Shown here piece by piece: positions 11,880-25,198 of a stretch of 64,000 nucleotides of DNA; position 1 is the first letter of the stretch; every line of letters starts with the position of its first letter. The DNA is from Salminus brasiliensis. Its lineage: Eukaryota > Chordata > Actinopteri > Characiformes > Bryconidae. Location of the stretch: contig NC_132896.1 of the NCBI RefSeq assembly GCF_030463535.1, positions 20,379,709 through 20,443,708 of the forward strand. The letters run 5' to 3'. The position numbers and the translations under genes are program-made. The notes under the pieces are model-generated. The model saw only the letters and a program-made list of their open reading frames with translations. It had not been told where the DNA came from and searched no databases.

Positions 11880-12420
11880 CGCTCGCGCTCATGATGCTGA
11901 GAGAATTAGCCTACATCCGAGAGGATCCGGAGCCGGGGCTGCTTCAGCAGTGTAGTCCTCCTGGGTGGAAGTTGAGGGCAAAGAAGCACCTGATGTGCTG
12001 TGAGGTCTCAAATCAGTAGCAATGAAAATTGAAGCCGAAATCTCCCTTCAGCATTGTCTCCGAAAGCTGGCACTGCCAGAAGCCGTGGACTCGGGAGTGG
12101 AAACAGCGGGGTGTTCCCGCTCACTGAGGCGATTACCAGCACTGCACCTTGGGTGACAGTGTGTCAGCTGAAAGCAGGCAAAAAAAATAATAATAATAAT
12201 AATAAGGGGCCGCAATTAACGTGCAATGTTGCCTAGTCACATTCCGTGCGTTAGGTGGATGTGTCTCCCTCAGGTGAGAGACTGCTGAGAGAGCTCGGTG
12301 TACTCCACACTGACAGAGCGGCTACCGGAGGAGTGACGTCACGCCGAGCGGAGCGGCAACCGAGAGAGCGCCGAGCTGCGAGTTTCCTCGGGTCAGCGGC
12401 AGGAGGAAAGCAGCCTAGTG
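11880..12420 (-). promoter_or_regulatory. CpG-rich promoter with probable first exon of a leftward gene (candidate ablim3)
   Basis: A local CpG-rich block stands out from the AT-rich surroundings: about 14 CpG occur in the ~110 bp from 12297 to 12410. On the minus strand, sequence descending to 11880 ends ...GAGCGCGAGCG and is followed by a consensus donor GTGAGTAA. An ATG at 11892-11890 opens four codons (Met-Ser-Ala-Ser) plus one base before the donor, so this could be a short coding start or 5' UTR. In vertebrates SH3TC2 lies head-to-head with ABLIM3, so a minus-strand promoter here fits ablim3. That is inference from gene order: no LIM-domain exon is visible in 1-11.8 kb. The transcription start is not defined. 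Confidence 0.45.
12334..12341. promoter_or_regulatory. Perfect palindromic CRE (TGACGTCA)
   Basis: TGACGTCA is the full CREB/ATF site and lies in the densest part of the CpG-rich block. A related TGACGTAA lies at 12565-12572. Function is inferred from consensus and context only. Confidence 0.6.
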
Positions 12421-13149
12421 CTGAGGGCTGGGTTTTTCACTCCCTCCCTCACGATATCGGGCACACAAAGATAAACAGGCATGTTGCGCCATCTGCTGAG
12501 CAAAGAGGGATACACAATACACAGTCTACCTAAAATCCAGAACGATTTAGCTACGGCTACGCAGTGACGTAATCCACAAAACGTCTTAATACAGTTGATC
12601 ATTTTATTCATGTAAAATATAAATTATTTTTCATATGTATATCAAACTTGTGTAAAGGCTCTATTTGGAGTTGGAATGTTTTATTTATTAAACGTACATA
12701 AGGGCAAATACATATATAAATGTAGGCGGTCTTAAAGGTTTCCCTTTTACTTTTGAAGTTTTCCGTTTTTCTCGTGTTTATTTATTTTTATTTTTAGTTA
12801 CACGTTTCGTTTTTATTTAGTGCAACACATACAAATTAGAGTATAGATTATAATGTTACAATTAATACAGATGAACATTATGTTGCAGTCTGATGTGTGA
12901 GTATGTTAGCGTACCAGTTTTTAAACCACAATGAATGCTGGTATTTACTGTTACCTTCGTATTCCTATAAAATCAGACCTCCATTAAATCACATATTAGA
13001 CAAACTAGTCAGCATGCAAGGCTATTCTTCCGTTTGTCGCGATTGATTGGCAGGGAAAATTAAGGAATATGTTGAACCTCCCATGTCATTTACTTTCAAA
13101 ACAGCAGAAGCCGCTGTTTCATTACTTTTCATTTCATGCTAAGGCCTGT
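12421..13149. other. AT-rich spacer between promoter and minisatellite
   Basis: AT-rich sequence with no recognised exon. CpG density drops sharply after about 12420. Confidence 0.45.
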
Positions 13150-16100
13150 TGTGAATGTAGAGTCAGCGGTGGTGTGAATGTAGAGTCAGTAGTGGTGTGA
13201 ATGTAGAGTCAGCGGTGGTGTGAATGTAGAGTCAGCAGTAGTGTGAATGTAGAGTCAGTAGTAGTGTGAATGTAGAGTCAGTAGTGGTGTGAACGTAGAG
13301 TCTGCAGTGGTGTGAATGTAGTGTCAGTAGTGGTGTGAATGTAGTGTCAGTAGTGGTGTGAATGTAGTGTCAGTAGTGGTGTGAATGTAGAGTCAGTAGT
13401 TGTGTGAATGTAGTGTCAGTAGTGGTGTGAATGTAGTGTCAGTAGTGGTGTGAATGTAGAGTCAGTAGTTGTGTGAATGTAGTGTCAGTAGTGGTGTGAA
13501 TGTAGAGTCAGTAGTGGTGTGAACGTAGAGTCTGCAGTGGTGTGAATGTAGTGTCAGTAGTGGTGTGAATGTAGTGTCAGTAGTGGTGTGAATCTAGAGT
13601 CAGTAGTGGTGTGAATGTAGAGTCAGTAGTGGTGTGAATGTAGTGTCAGTAGTGGTGTGAATGTAGAGTCAGTAGTAGTGTGAATGCAGAGTCAGTAGTG
13701 GTGTGAATGCAGAGACAGTATTGGTGTGAATTCAGAGTCAGTGGTGTGAATGTAAAGTCAGTAGTGGTGTGAATGTAGCGTCAGTAGTGGTGTGAATGTA
13801 GAGTCAGCGGTGGTGTGAATATAGTGTCAGTAGTGGTGTGAATGTAGAGTCAGTACTGGTGTGAATGTAGCGTCAGTAGTGGTGTGAATGCAGAGTCAGT
13901 AGTGATGTGAATGCAAAGACAGTATTGGTGTGAATTCAGATTCATTAGTGGTGTGAATGTAGAGTCAGTAGTGGTGTGAATGTAGTGTCAGTAGTGGTGT
14001 GAATGCAGAGTCAGTAGTGGTGTGAATGCAGAGACAGTATTGGTGTGAATTCAGAGTCATTAGTGGTGTGAATGTAGAGTCAGTAGTGGTGTGAATGTAG
14101 CGTCAGTAGTGGTGTGAATGCAGAGTCAGTAGTGAATGCAGAGTCAGTAGTGGTGTGAATGTAGCGTCAGTAGTGGTGTAAATGTAGAGTCAGCAGTAGT
14201 GTGAATGTAGAGTCAGTAGTAGTGTGAATGTAGAGTCAGTAGTGGTGTGAACGTAGAGTCAGCAGTAGTGTGAATGTAGAGTCAGTAGTAGTGTGAATGT
14301 AGAGTCAGTAGTGGTGTGAACGTAGAGTCTGCAGTGGTGTGAATGTAGTGTCAGTAGTGGTGTGAATCTAGAGTCAGTAGTGGTGTGAATCTAGAGTCAG
14401 TAGTGGTGTGAATGTAGTGTCAGTAGTGGTGTGAATGTGGCGTCAGTAGTGGTGTAAATATAGCGTCAGTAGTAGTGTGAATGTAGAGTCAGTAGTTGTG
14501 TGAATGCAGAGACAGTATTGGTGTGAATTCAGAGTCATTAGTGGTGTGAATGTAGAGTCAGTAGTGGTGTGAATGTAGTGTCAGTAGTGGTGTGAATGTA
14601 GAGTCAGTAGTGGTGTGAATGTAGAGTCAGTAGTAGTGTGAATGCAGAGTCAGTAGTTGTGTGAATGTAGTGTCAGTAGTGGTGTGAATGTAGAGTCAGT
14701 AGTGGTGTGAATGTAGAGTCAGTAGTGGTGTGAATGTAGTGTCATTAGTGGTGTGAATGTAAAGTCAGTAGTGGTGTGAATGTAGCATCAGTAGTGGTGT
14801 GAATGTAGAGTCAGCGGTAGTGTGAATGTAGCGTCAGTAGTGGTGTGAATGCAGAGTCAGTAGTGGTGTGAATGCAGAGACAGTATTGGTGTGAATTCAG
14901 ACTCATTAGTGGTGTGAATGTAGAGTAAGTAGTGGTGTGAATGTAGCGTCAGTAGTGGTGTGAATGCAGAGTCAGTAGTGAATGTAGAGTCAGCAGTAGT
15001 GTGAATGTAGAGTCAGCAGTAGTGTGAATGTAGAGTCAGTAGTGGTGTGAACGTAGAGTCATCAGTAGTGTGAATGTAGAGTCAGTAGTAGTGTGAATGT
15101 AGAGTCAGTAGTGGTGTGAACGTAGAGTCAGTAGTGGTGTGAATATAGAGTCAGCGGTGGTGTGAATATAGTGTCAGTAGTGGTGTGAATGTAGAGTCAG
15201 TACTGGTGTGAATGTAGCGTCAGTAGTGGTGTGAATGCAGAGACAGTATTGGTGTGAATTCAGATTCATTAGTGGTGTGAATGTAGAGTCAGTAGTGGTG
15301 TGAATGTAGTGTCAGTAGTGGTGTGAATGCAGAGTCAGTAGTGGTGTGAATGCAGAGACAGTATTGGTGTGAATTCAGAGTCATTAGTGGTGTGAATGTA
15401 GAGTCAGTAGTGGTGTGAATGTAGCGTCAGTAGTGGTGTGAATGCAGAGTCAGTAGTGAATGCAGAGTCAGTAGTGGTGTGAATGTAGCGTCAGTAGTGG
15501 TGTAAATGTAGAGTCAGCAGTAGTGTGAATGTAGAGTCAGTAGTAGTGTGAATGTAGAGTCAGTAGTGGTGTGAACGTAGAGTCAGCAGTAGTGTGAATG
15601 TAGAGTCAGTAGTAGTGTGAATGTAGAGTCAGTAGTGGTGTGAACATAGAGTCTGCAGTGGTGTGAATGTAGTGTCAGTAGTGGTGTGAATGTAGTGTCA
15701 GTAGTGGTGTGAATCTAGAGTCAGTAGTGGTGTGAATGTAGTGTCAGTAGTGGTGTGAATGTGGCGTCAGTAGTGGTGTGAATGTGGCGTCAGTAGTGGT
15801 GTGAATGTAGAGTCAGTAGTGGTGTGAATGCAGAGACAGTATTGGTGTGAATTCAGAGTCATTAGTGGTGTGAATGTAGAGTCAGTAGTGGTGTGAATGT
15901 AGTGTCAGTAGTGGTGTGAATGTATAGTCAGTAGTAGTGTGAATGTAGAGTCAGTAGTAGTGTGAATGTAGTGTCAGTAGTGGTGTGAATGCAGAGTCAG
16001 TAGTGGTGTGAATGTAGAGTCAGTAGTGGTGTGAATGTAGAGTCAGTAGTGGTGTGAATGTAGTGTCAGTAGTGGTGTGAATGTAGAGTCAGTATTGGTG

Positions 16101-19100
16101 TGAATGCAGAGAGAGTATTGGTGTGAATTCAGAGTCATTAGTGGTGTGAATGTAAAGTCAGTAGTGGTGTGAATGTAGCATCAGTAGTGGTGTGAATGTA
16201 GAGTCAGCGGTAGTGTGAGTGTAGCGTCAGTAGTGTTGTGAATGCAGAGTCAGTAGTGGTGTGAATGCAGAGACAGTATTGGTGTGAATTCAGACTCATT
16301 AGTGGTGTGAATGTAGAGTCAGTAGTGGTGTGAATGTAGCGTCAGTAGTGGTGTGAATGCAGAGTCAGTAGTGAATGTAGAGTCAGCAGTAGTGTGAATG
16401 TAGAGTCAGTAGTAGTGTGAATGTAGAGTCAGTAGTGGTGTGAACGTAGAGTCATCAGTAGTGTGAATGTAGAGTCAGTAGTAGTGTGAATGTAGAGTCA
16501 GTAGTGGTGTGAACGTAGAGTCAGTAGTGGTGTGAATATAGAGTCAGCGGTGGTGTGAATATAGTGTCAGTAGTGGTGTGAATGTAGAGTCAGTATGGGT
16601 GTGAATGTAGCGTCAGTAGTGGTGTGAATGCAGAGTCAGTAGTGGTGTGAATGCAGAGACAGTATTGGTGTGAATTCAGATTCATTAGTGGTGTGAATGT
16701 AGAGTCAGTAGTGGTGTGAATGTAGTGTCAGTAGTGGTGTGAATGCAGAGTCAGTAGTGGTGTGAATGCAGAGACAGTATTGGTGTGAATTCAGAGTCAT
16801 TAGTGGTGTGAATGTAGCGTCAGTAGTGGTGTGAATGCAGAGTCAGTAGTGAATGTAGAGTCAGTAGTGGTGTGAATGTAGAGTCAGTAGTGGTGTGAAT
16901 GTAGAGTCAGTAGTGGTGTGAATGTAGTGTCAGTAGTGGTGTGAATGTAGAGTCAGTATTGGTGTGAATGCAGAGAGAGTATTGGTGTGAATTCAGAGTC
17001 ATTAGTGGTGTGAATGTAAAGTCAGTAGTGGTGTGAATGTAGCATCAGTAGTGGTGTGAATGTAGAGTCAGCGGTAGTGTGAATGTAGCGTCAGTAGTGG
17101 TGTGAATGCAGAGTCAGTAGTGGTGTGAATGCAGAGACAGTATTGGTGTGAATTCAGACTCATTAGTGGTGTGAATGTAGAGTCAGTAGTGGTGTGAATG
17201 TAGCATCAGTAGTGGTGTGAATGCAGAGTCAGTAGTGAATGTAGAGTCAGCAGTAGTGTGAATGTAGAGTCAGTAGTAGTGTGAATATAGAGTCAGCGGT
17301 GGTGTGAATATAGTGTCAGTAGTGGTGTGAATGTAGAGTCAGTATGGGTGTGAATGTAGCGTCAGTAGTGGTGTGAATGCAGAGTCAGTAGTGGTGTGAA
17401 TGCAGAGACAGTATTGGTGTGAATTCAGATTCATTAGTGGTGTGAATGTAGAGTCAGTAGTGGTGTGAATGTAGTGTCAGTAGTGGTGTGAATGCAGAGA
17501 CAGTATTGGTGTGAATTCAGAGTCATTAGTGGTGTGAATGTAGCGTCAGTAGTGGTGTGAATGCAGAGTCAGTAGTGAATGCAGAGTCAGTAGTGGTGTG
17601 AATGTAGCGTCAGTAGTGGTGTAAATGTAGAGTCAGCAGTAGTGTGAATGTAGAGTCAGTAGTAGTGTGAATGTAGAGTCAGTAGTGGTGTGAACGTAGA
17701 GTCAGCAGTAGTGTGAATGTAGAGTCAGTAGTGGTGTGAATGTAGAGTCAGTATTGGTGTGAACGTAGAGTCTGCAGTGGTGTGAACGTAGTGTCAGTAG
17801 TGGTGTGAATGTAGTGTCAGTAGTGGTGTGAATCTAGAGTCAGTAGTGGTGTGAATGTAGTGTCAGTAGTGGTGTGAATGTGGCGTCAGTAGTGGTGTGA
17901 ATGTAGAGTCAGTATTGGTGTGAATGCAGAGAGAGTATTGGTGTGAATTCAGAGTCATTAGTGGTGTGAATGTAAAGTCAGTAGTGGTGTGAATGTAGAG
18001 TCAGCGGTAGTGTGAATGTAGCGTCAGTAGTGGTGTGAATGCAGAGTCAGTCGTGGTGTGAATGCAGAGACAGTATTGGTGTGAATTCAGACTCATTAGT
18101 GGTGTGAATGTAGAGTCAGTAGTGGTGTGAATGTAGCGTCAGTAGTGGTGTGAATGCAGAGTCAGTAGTGAATGTAGAGTCAGCAGTAGTGTGAATGTAG
18201 AGTCAGTAGTAGTGTGAATGTAGAGTCAGTAGTGGTGTGAACGTAGAGTCATCAGTAGTGTGAATGTAGAGTCAGTAGTAGTGTGAATGTAGAGTCAGTA
18301 GTGGTGTGAACGTAGAGTCAGTAGTGGTGTGAATGTAGTGTCAGTATTGGTGTGAATTCAGAGTCATTAGTGGTGTGAATGTAGCGTCAGTAGTGGTGTG
18401 AATGCAGAGACAGTATTGGTGTGAATTCAGAGTCATTAGTGGTGTGAATGTAGCGTCAGTAGTGGTGTGAATGCAGAGTCAGTAGTAGTGTGAATGTAGA
18501 GTCAGTAGTGGTGTGAATGTAGCGTCAGTAGTGGTGTGAATGTAAAGTCAGCAGTAGTGTGAATGTAGAGTCAGTGGTGTGAATGTAGAGTCAGTAGTGG
18601 TGTGAACGTAGAGTCTGCAGTGGTGTGAACGTAGAGTCAGCAGTGGTGTGAATGCAGAGTCAGTAGTGGTGTGAATGTAGAGTCAGTAGTAGTGTGAATG
18701 TAGAGTCAGTGGTGCTGTGAACGTAGAGTCTGCAGTGGTGTGAATGTAGAGTCAGTAGTAGTGTGAATGTAGTCATTAGTGGTGTGAATGTAGAGTCAGT
18801 AGTAGTGTGAATGTAGAGTCAGGTGGTGTGAACATAGAGTCTGCAGTGGTGTGAATGTAGAGTCAGGTGGTGTGAACGTAGAGTCTGCAGTGGTGTGAAT
18901 GTAGAGTCAGTAGTAGTGTGAATGTAGCGTCAGTAGTGGTATGAATGTAGAGTCAGCAGTAGTGTGAATGTAGAGTCAGTAGTGTGAATGTAGAGTCAGT
19001 AGTGGTGTGAACGTGGAGTCAGCAGTGGTGTGAATGTAGAGTCAGTAGTGGTGTGAACGTAGAGTCTGCAGTGGTGTGAACGTAGAGTCAGCAGTGTTGT

Positions 19101-21040
19101 GAATGCAGAGTCAGCAGTGGTGTGAATGCAGAGTCAGTAGTGGTGTGAATGTAGAGTCAGTAGTAGTGTGAATGTAGAGTCAGTGGTGCTGTGAACGTAG
19201 AGTCTGCAGTGGTGTGAATGTAGAGTCAGTAGTAGTGTGAATGTAGTCATTAGTGGTGTGAATGTAGAGTCAGTAGTAGTGTGAATGTAGAGTCAGGTGG
19301 TGTGAACATAGAGTCTGCAGTGGTGTGAATGTAGAGTCAGGTGGTGTGAACGTAGAGTCTGCAGTGGTGTGAATGTAGAGTCAGTAGTGGTGTGAATGTA
19401 GAGTCAGCGGTGGTGTGAACGTAGAGTCAGTAGTGGTGTGAATGTAGAGTCAGCGGTGGTGTGAATGTAGAGTCAGCGGTGGTGTGAATGTAGAGTCAGC
19501 AGTAGTGTGAATGTAGAGTCAGTAGTAGTGTGAATGTAGAGTCAGGTGGTGTGAACGTAGAGTCTGCAGTGGTGTGAATGTAGAGTCATTAGTGGTGTGA
19601 ACGTAGAGTCAGCAGTAGTGTGAATGTAGAGTCAGCAGTAGTGTGAATGTAGAGTCAGTAGTAGTGTGAATGTAGAGTCTGCAGTGGTGTGAATGTAGAG
19701 TCAGGTGGTGTGAACGTAGAGTCTGCAGTGGTGTGAATGTAGAGTCAGTAGTGGTGTGAATGTAGAGTCTGCAGTGGTGTGAATGTAGAGTCAATAGTGG
19801 TGTGAATGTAGAGTCAGTAGTAGTGTGAATGTAGAGTCAGTAGTAGTGTGAACGTAGAGTCAGCAGTGGTGTGAATGCAGAGTCAGTAGTGGTGTGAATG
19901 CTGAGTCAGCAGTGGTTTAAATGTATAGTCAGCAGTGGTGTGAATGTAGAGTCAGTAGTAGTGTGAATGTAGAGTCAGCAGTAGTGTGAATGTAGAGTCA
20001 GGTGGTGTGAACGTAGAGCCTGCAGTGGTGTGAATGTAGAGTCAGTAATGGTGTGAATGTAGAGTCAGTAGTGGTGTGAATGTAGAGTCAGCAGTAGTGT
20101 GAATGTAGAGTCAGGTGGTGTGAACGTAGAGTCTGCAGTGGTGTGAATGTAGAGTCTGCAGTGGTGTGAATGTAGCGTCAGTAGTGGTGTGAATGTAGAG
20201 TCAGTAGTGGTGTGAATGTAGAGTCTGCAGTGGTGTGAATGTAGCTTCAGTAGTGGTGTGAATGTAGAGTCAGTAGTAGTGTGAATGTAGAGTCAGTAGT
20301 AGTGTGAACGTAGCGTCAGCAGTGTTGTGAATGCAGAGTCAGTAGTGGTGTGAATGTAGAGTCAGCAGTAGTGTGAATGTAGAGTCAGCAGTGGTGTGAA
20401 TGTAGCTTCAGTAGTGGTGTGAATGTAGAGTCAGTAGTAGTGTGAATGTAGAGTCAGTAGTAGTGTGAACGTAGCGTCAGCAGTGTTGTGAATGTAGAGT
20501 CAGTAGTGGTGTGAATGTAGAGTCAGCAGTAGTGTGAATGTAGAGTCAGCAGTGGTGTGAATGTAGAGTCAGTAGTAGTGTGAATGTAGAGTCAGTAGTG
20601 GTGTGAACGTAGAGTCAGCAGTGGTGTGAATGTAGAGTCAGTAGTAGTGTGAATGTAGAGTCAGGTGGTGTGAATGTAGAGTCTGCAGTGGTGTGAATGT
20701 AGAGTCTGCAGTGGTGTGAATGTAGCGTCAGTAGTGGTGTGAATGTAGAGTCAGTAGTGGTGTGAACGTAGAGTCAGCAGTGGTGTGAATGCAGAGTCAG
20801 TAGTGGTGTGAATGTAGAGTCAGTAGTCGTGTGAACGTAGAGTCAGCAGTGGTGTGAATGCTGAGTCAGTAGTAGTGTGAATGTAGAGTCAGCAGTGGTG
20901 TGAATGTAGAGTCAGTAGTAGTGTGAATGTAGAGTCAGCGGTGGTGTGAATGTAGAGTCAGTAGTAGTGTGAATGTAGAGTCAGTAGTGGTGTGAATGTA
21001 GAGTCAGCGGTGGTGTGAATGTAGAGTCAGCAGCAGTGTG
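13150..21040. repeat. 7.9-kb minisatellite of a 23-bp unit with higher-order structure
   Basis: The array is a tandem repeat of the 23-bp unit GTGTGAATGTAGAGTC + AGTAGTG, roughly 340 copies. Frequent variants include TAGTGTC, TAGCGTC, GCAGAGTC, GAACGTAGAGTC and CAGCAGTAGTG. Some units are 18 bp, having lost GTGTG (for example at about 14131, 14978, 15455, 16371, 17574). Blocks of variants recur in the same order, so the array has evolved by duplication of blocks over 1 kb. One strand is very poor in C (one C per unit). The unit is not a multiple of 3, so open frames inside it are not genes. It ends abruptly at about 21035-21045. Confidence 0.97.
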
Positions 21041-21598
21041 GCCCTTTGCGGATAAGGTTTTACACTGCTGGTCTGCGGTTTCTTTGCGTGAGATTGTCTA
21101 GCTCTAATCCTTCCAGTGTCGTTCTTTCCTTTTATGATGGAGAACACAATCTCCTCGTATCTCAGTACAATAAAACATCAAGGAATGCCAAAACAGCTAG
21201 TGGAGGAACAAGGAGGTTAGCAGAACCTGAGGTCATACAAATCCTTTTAAATGAACTAAAGACATGGTTTTAGCATGCTGTAACTTGACTGAACCTCATT
21301 ATAGGCTTTTCTCATTAATTATGTTTAGTGTTTGTTTGTTCGTTGAGGTTACAGGTGTTACAAGACTATCCAACTTGCTCATATCTCCATATTTGTCAGC
21401 ATATGGAGCCAGTCAGACTGCACGCCTTGCTTTAAACAGGAAGCCCTTATTCTGCTGGCTCTAGTCTTTCTGTATGTGTTATACTAAGGCCTCTGTGAAT
21501 CCTCTGTGCTGTAGGGTGTTCGTAATCCTGAGGAAAACAAAAGCTCTCTGGAAGAGAGGAAACAGGACAATAGAGGGATATGGGAAGCCCTTTCTCTT

Positions 21599-21603
<5 letters not shown>

Positions 21604-21641
<38 letters not shown>
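21604..21641. repeat. (CT)n microsatellite
   Basis: Pure CT run of about 19 dinucleotides. Confidence 0.95.
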
Positions 21642-21645
<4 letters not shown>

Positions 21646-24600
21646 GACAGTACATCAGGGTTGTCATATACAGCCATAAGGTTAGTGCTAAAGACAGACA
21701 AAGCAGAGCTCAGCATTGTTCTGCCCTAGCCATGCGCTCTTACCCTGTGGTAGCACTAGAGCTCTTTTCCCTCTAGGTAACACAAATCGTCCAGTCCACC
21801 TCGAGTAGAACCAGTACCTTAAAATGTCCTCTTTTCTTTCTTTCTAACATGTTATTCTTGAACTAGTCAATTTTTTTTTATCAATTATTCCAAGATTGCA
21901 TTCTTTTGAATTAGGCCTAATATAAAGAATAATTTTTATTCGATTAGCTATGAAATTTCACAACATGTAAATCAGTTACTCAGTTACTCGCTCCATCAAA
22001 TGCTATGAAATGGTCTGTAATAATTTACTAAAAGGTGTTGTCAATAGCGCTACTAAATTACCTGTTACACAGACTACACACTTTAAACTATCCATCAGAG
22101 GAAAACATTGACAGTTAATGTTATAGAATGTTATGGAAGGATTTTGCTCTCTGAAGTGGATTAATCCTCTGAAAAACATGATGATAAAACTTATGATATG
22201 GTCAGTCTAAAAGCTTCAAATACAGCCGAATTATGCCACAGCTACGCATGGGTTGGAGTCCAGTGCAGTGCTAGCCAATGCATGTGTCTGACATGACAGA
22301 ATTAGACACTAACAGAGTTAGTGTTCTCCTCCGAGTGCGGTCAGCTGTCCAGTGACGTCGTGTTTGCGGCAGGTGGAAATGATGATGCAGTTGGCTGTTT
22401 CAGAGAAGATAAGGCTAGCCTTCACCCTTTCAGTGCTGGTGGTGGATATATAGGGTCATAGGAGCTTGGAAATTGGCAATGACAAAATTGGGAAGGAAAT
22501 TGGCAAAATTGACAGTTATCTGCACAGCTACTCCATAAGTTAACATATTAAAAATTATTGTTTATTAGTATCAGACATTATTGATTTGAAAGTAATGGTC
22601 TTATTTGTGGATGGTACACAATAAATAGACGATGACAGATAAGCTATCCCACTAACACACTTTTTTTTGACTTCCAATTCCAAAGTTGATTATCCACCCC
22701 ACTGGTCATGGATCTAATGCAGTCAGGATGCAGCATGTTCTGTACATTTTTGAATGACATTTCGTCATTGGCCAAGCGGCTGTGCAGGGCAGTGGGTTTG
22801 CCATTGTGCTGAAATATGACAGAGCCCAAAACAACAGGAAACTGTTCTTCCTGAGGGCATTAGGGCACAGGAGCACCGGAATGTTCTCTCCCAGTACTTC
22901 CCTGAACTCCCTTCATGTTTCTAGCCCTGAGGTAAACTCCTCAGCTAGCCTGTTATTGCACTTCCTTTATAGTAATACCAGAATGTCATACTTCTCAGAT
23001 CTGCAGCATGCTATTCCTGTGGGAGCATCTCATACCTCAAATGAAACAGCAGCGATGTGGGAGGGGAAAAAAAAGGTCAATGTGGCATACCAAAGACAAC
23101 TTTTATTAAAGGTGTTCTCAGTTCTCTCCCTTTTTTTTCAAAAGCATCAACAAAGTAAGCATTAGAATGTGTTAAAAACCTTTATACAGTTTATAACTAT
23201 AAGCAAGTAAAATTCCTCAGGTATGTTTTAGGGTTCCCTTCTAAATAAAAGCATAACGTACCTAACTTATCTTAGTTTTATAGTATATCACAGTAGTTAC
23301 TAAACAACAGGTTTAAAAGAATATCAACTGAATAGAAATTTTAAAAATAACTTTTTTATTTTAATAAAAAAAACAGGGCCTCTTATATGATCGACTTGGT
23401 TCATGGTTCTATAACCTACAGCTTGTCAACAAATACACGTGTACATGAGGTGGAGCTCAAATTGTGGTGTGAAAGTCAATTACACTGCAGAATTGTCCAG
23501 CAGCAAGTAGCCCAGTAGCAAAAAGTACCAAATTGTTTAATACAATTAATTATTTCAGTTATTTAAAAACATGCAGTTTTTCTTAATATAACTGTTTTAT
23601 TTGCATTATTATAAATTTTATTATATATGTGCTTTAAAAACCTAACCAGCTGATAATACTTACATTTAGACTATAAGAAGAAATATTTGCTAAAGGATTT
23701 ACTGAAAACTAAAATCTACAATGTAAATTGTGTTACATGCATGTCTTACGAGCTTCTGTGCAAATTTAGCCTAATTTAAACATCATACTAACCTTTAAGC
23801 AATAGAAAACTTAAAATAATAATCCAGTGCTGCTTCAGATAAGTACTTTTGTTGGCTAGTTAAGAGTTAAGCTGATGAGACTACTAAAATACTGTCACAA
23901 AAATATTACAATATATGTAAGGTCTTTCATACAGTATAATACACCTGCACTGTAAATGTTTTCCCAGGATTCAGCAGGGTATTTGCTATATTTATCTGTA
24001 AAACATTATATACACAGTGCATTATTGTAGGAATTGTACAGAAAATGTTATTAGAGGAAATCTTCATCTTAGTTTCACACTAAGGGAAAGTCCTGTAAGG
24101 AACCAAAAGTTGTATTCTACAGTTTCTTTTTGGTACCTTCACTTTCAAGAGTTTAGACTCTACCATGAAGCCAAACCTGTGTTTAAACAAAGCCGGTCAG
24201 TGCTGAACCAGCAGCATTCCATGTAAAGTCAATACCCATTCCTTGAGCATGAGGCTGGTTGGTGGCCTTGGTATGGCTAGATTGTGTCTCTATGAGTAGT
24301 GAGCTGTATAATCCCTATCCCCAGCTCATCTGAGCCCTCTGTGTGTGCAATTAGCCACACAGTTGTTATATTCAGTCCACAACAGGGTCAGTTCCTGCAC
24401 AGTCTGGCCAGCCAAGCAGCCAGTCATGTGCTGTGCTTCATATTTCTGCTAAGGGCGACTTTTGTAATGGCTTACCAAGAAGCCTCAGAATGCTAGATCT
24501 GCTCCAGAGTTTATATTTAACCAGCAAATGGAAGAAATATCCAGAACAGTGCCAGAGCATGGGTTATTATCTGCCCTGTAGATAAAAAGATAGAGTCATA

Positions 24601-25168
24601 AAGCACAGGAATTTGCAAGGCAGAGGTCAGTTGTTGAAAGGGAGCAGGCCAAGGAACAGCATAAGGGAATGCACAATGATTGTATACCATGGAGAGGAGG
24701 CTTAAAGTGTCACTAGAAGATCATTTCACACATTTTGATTGAAAATCAAATTTCAATCAAGCAAAAAGAACAACGGGTATGCTGATACAGCGTGACGGAG
24801 AAGGAAACTTCAGCATTCGGGTAAGAAGACTGTAATATTAAGTGCATGCGTCTATAATGGCTTGGTTTATTATGTACGGGGAACAAGTTGAACCAGATGG
24901 TCTGCTTTACTGGTAGTCGCAGAAAACGGTTACCATTCCTTCCCATTTGGTGTATTTATAGAACTTGGGACTGGATTTGAATATGAAAGGACTGTGGTAA
25001 AGGAATGTGGTAGATCTGTGTGTTACTGTATAATTATTGTTTGTCTGAAGTATTATAAATGTTATGAGAGATTCAGTCTGTTTAGCTCCACTGAAGCCAT
25101 TACCTACTATCTTGAGAACTCAAACAAGACCTTTTGGCCTGACCTAGAGTCCAGCTGGGCAAGGGAGA

Positions 25169-25198
25169 TAGAGAGAGAGAGAGAGAGAGAAAGAGAGG
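25169..25198. repeat. (GA)n microsatellite
   Basis: GA run with one AA interruption, followed by further purine-rich sequence to about 25280. Confidence 0.9.

Noticed and set aside
19609..19794. Minus-strand open frame with repeating HSHHCRLYIHTT-like peptide
   Set aside because: It is a translation of the 23-bp minisatellite; the unit is not a multiple of 3 and no start or splice context supports a gene.
13150..21040. CRISPR-like array
   Set aside because: No spacers: units are directly adjacent 23-mers with point variants, in a vertebrate genome.
23950..23980. Possible mir-145-like sequence (TTTTCCCAGGATTC); miR-143/145 map to the same human chromosome band as SH3TC2
   Set aside because: Only an internal 11-nt match, with no matching seed at the 5' end and no hairpin partner.
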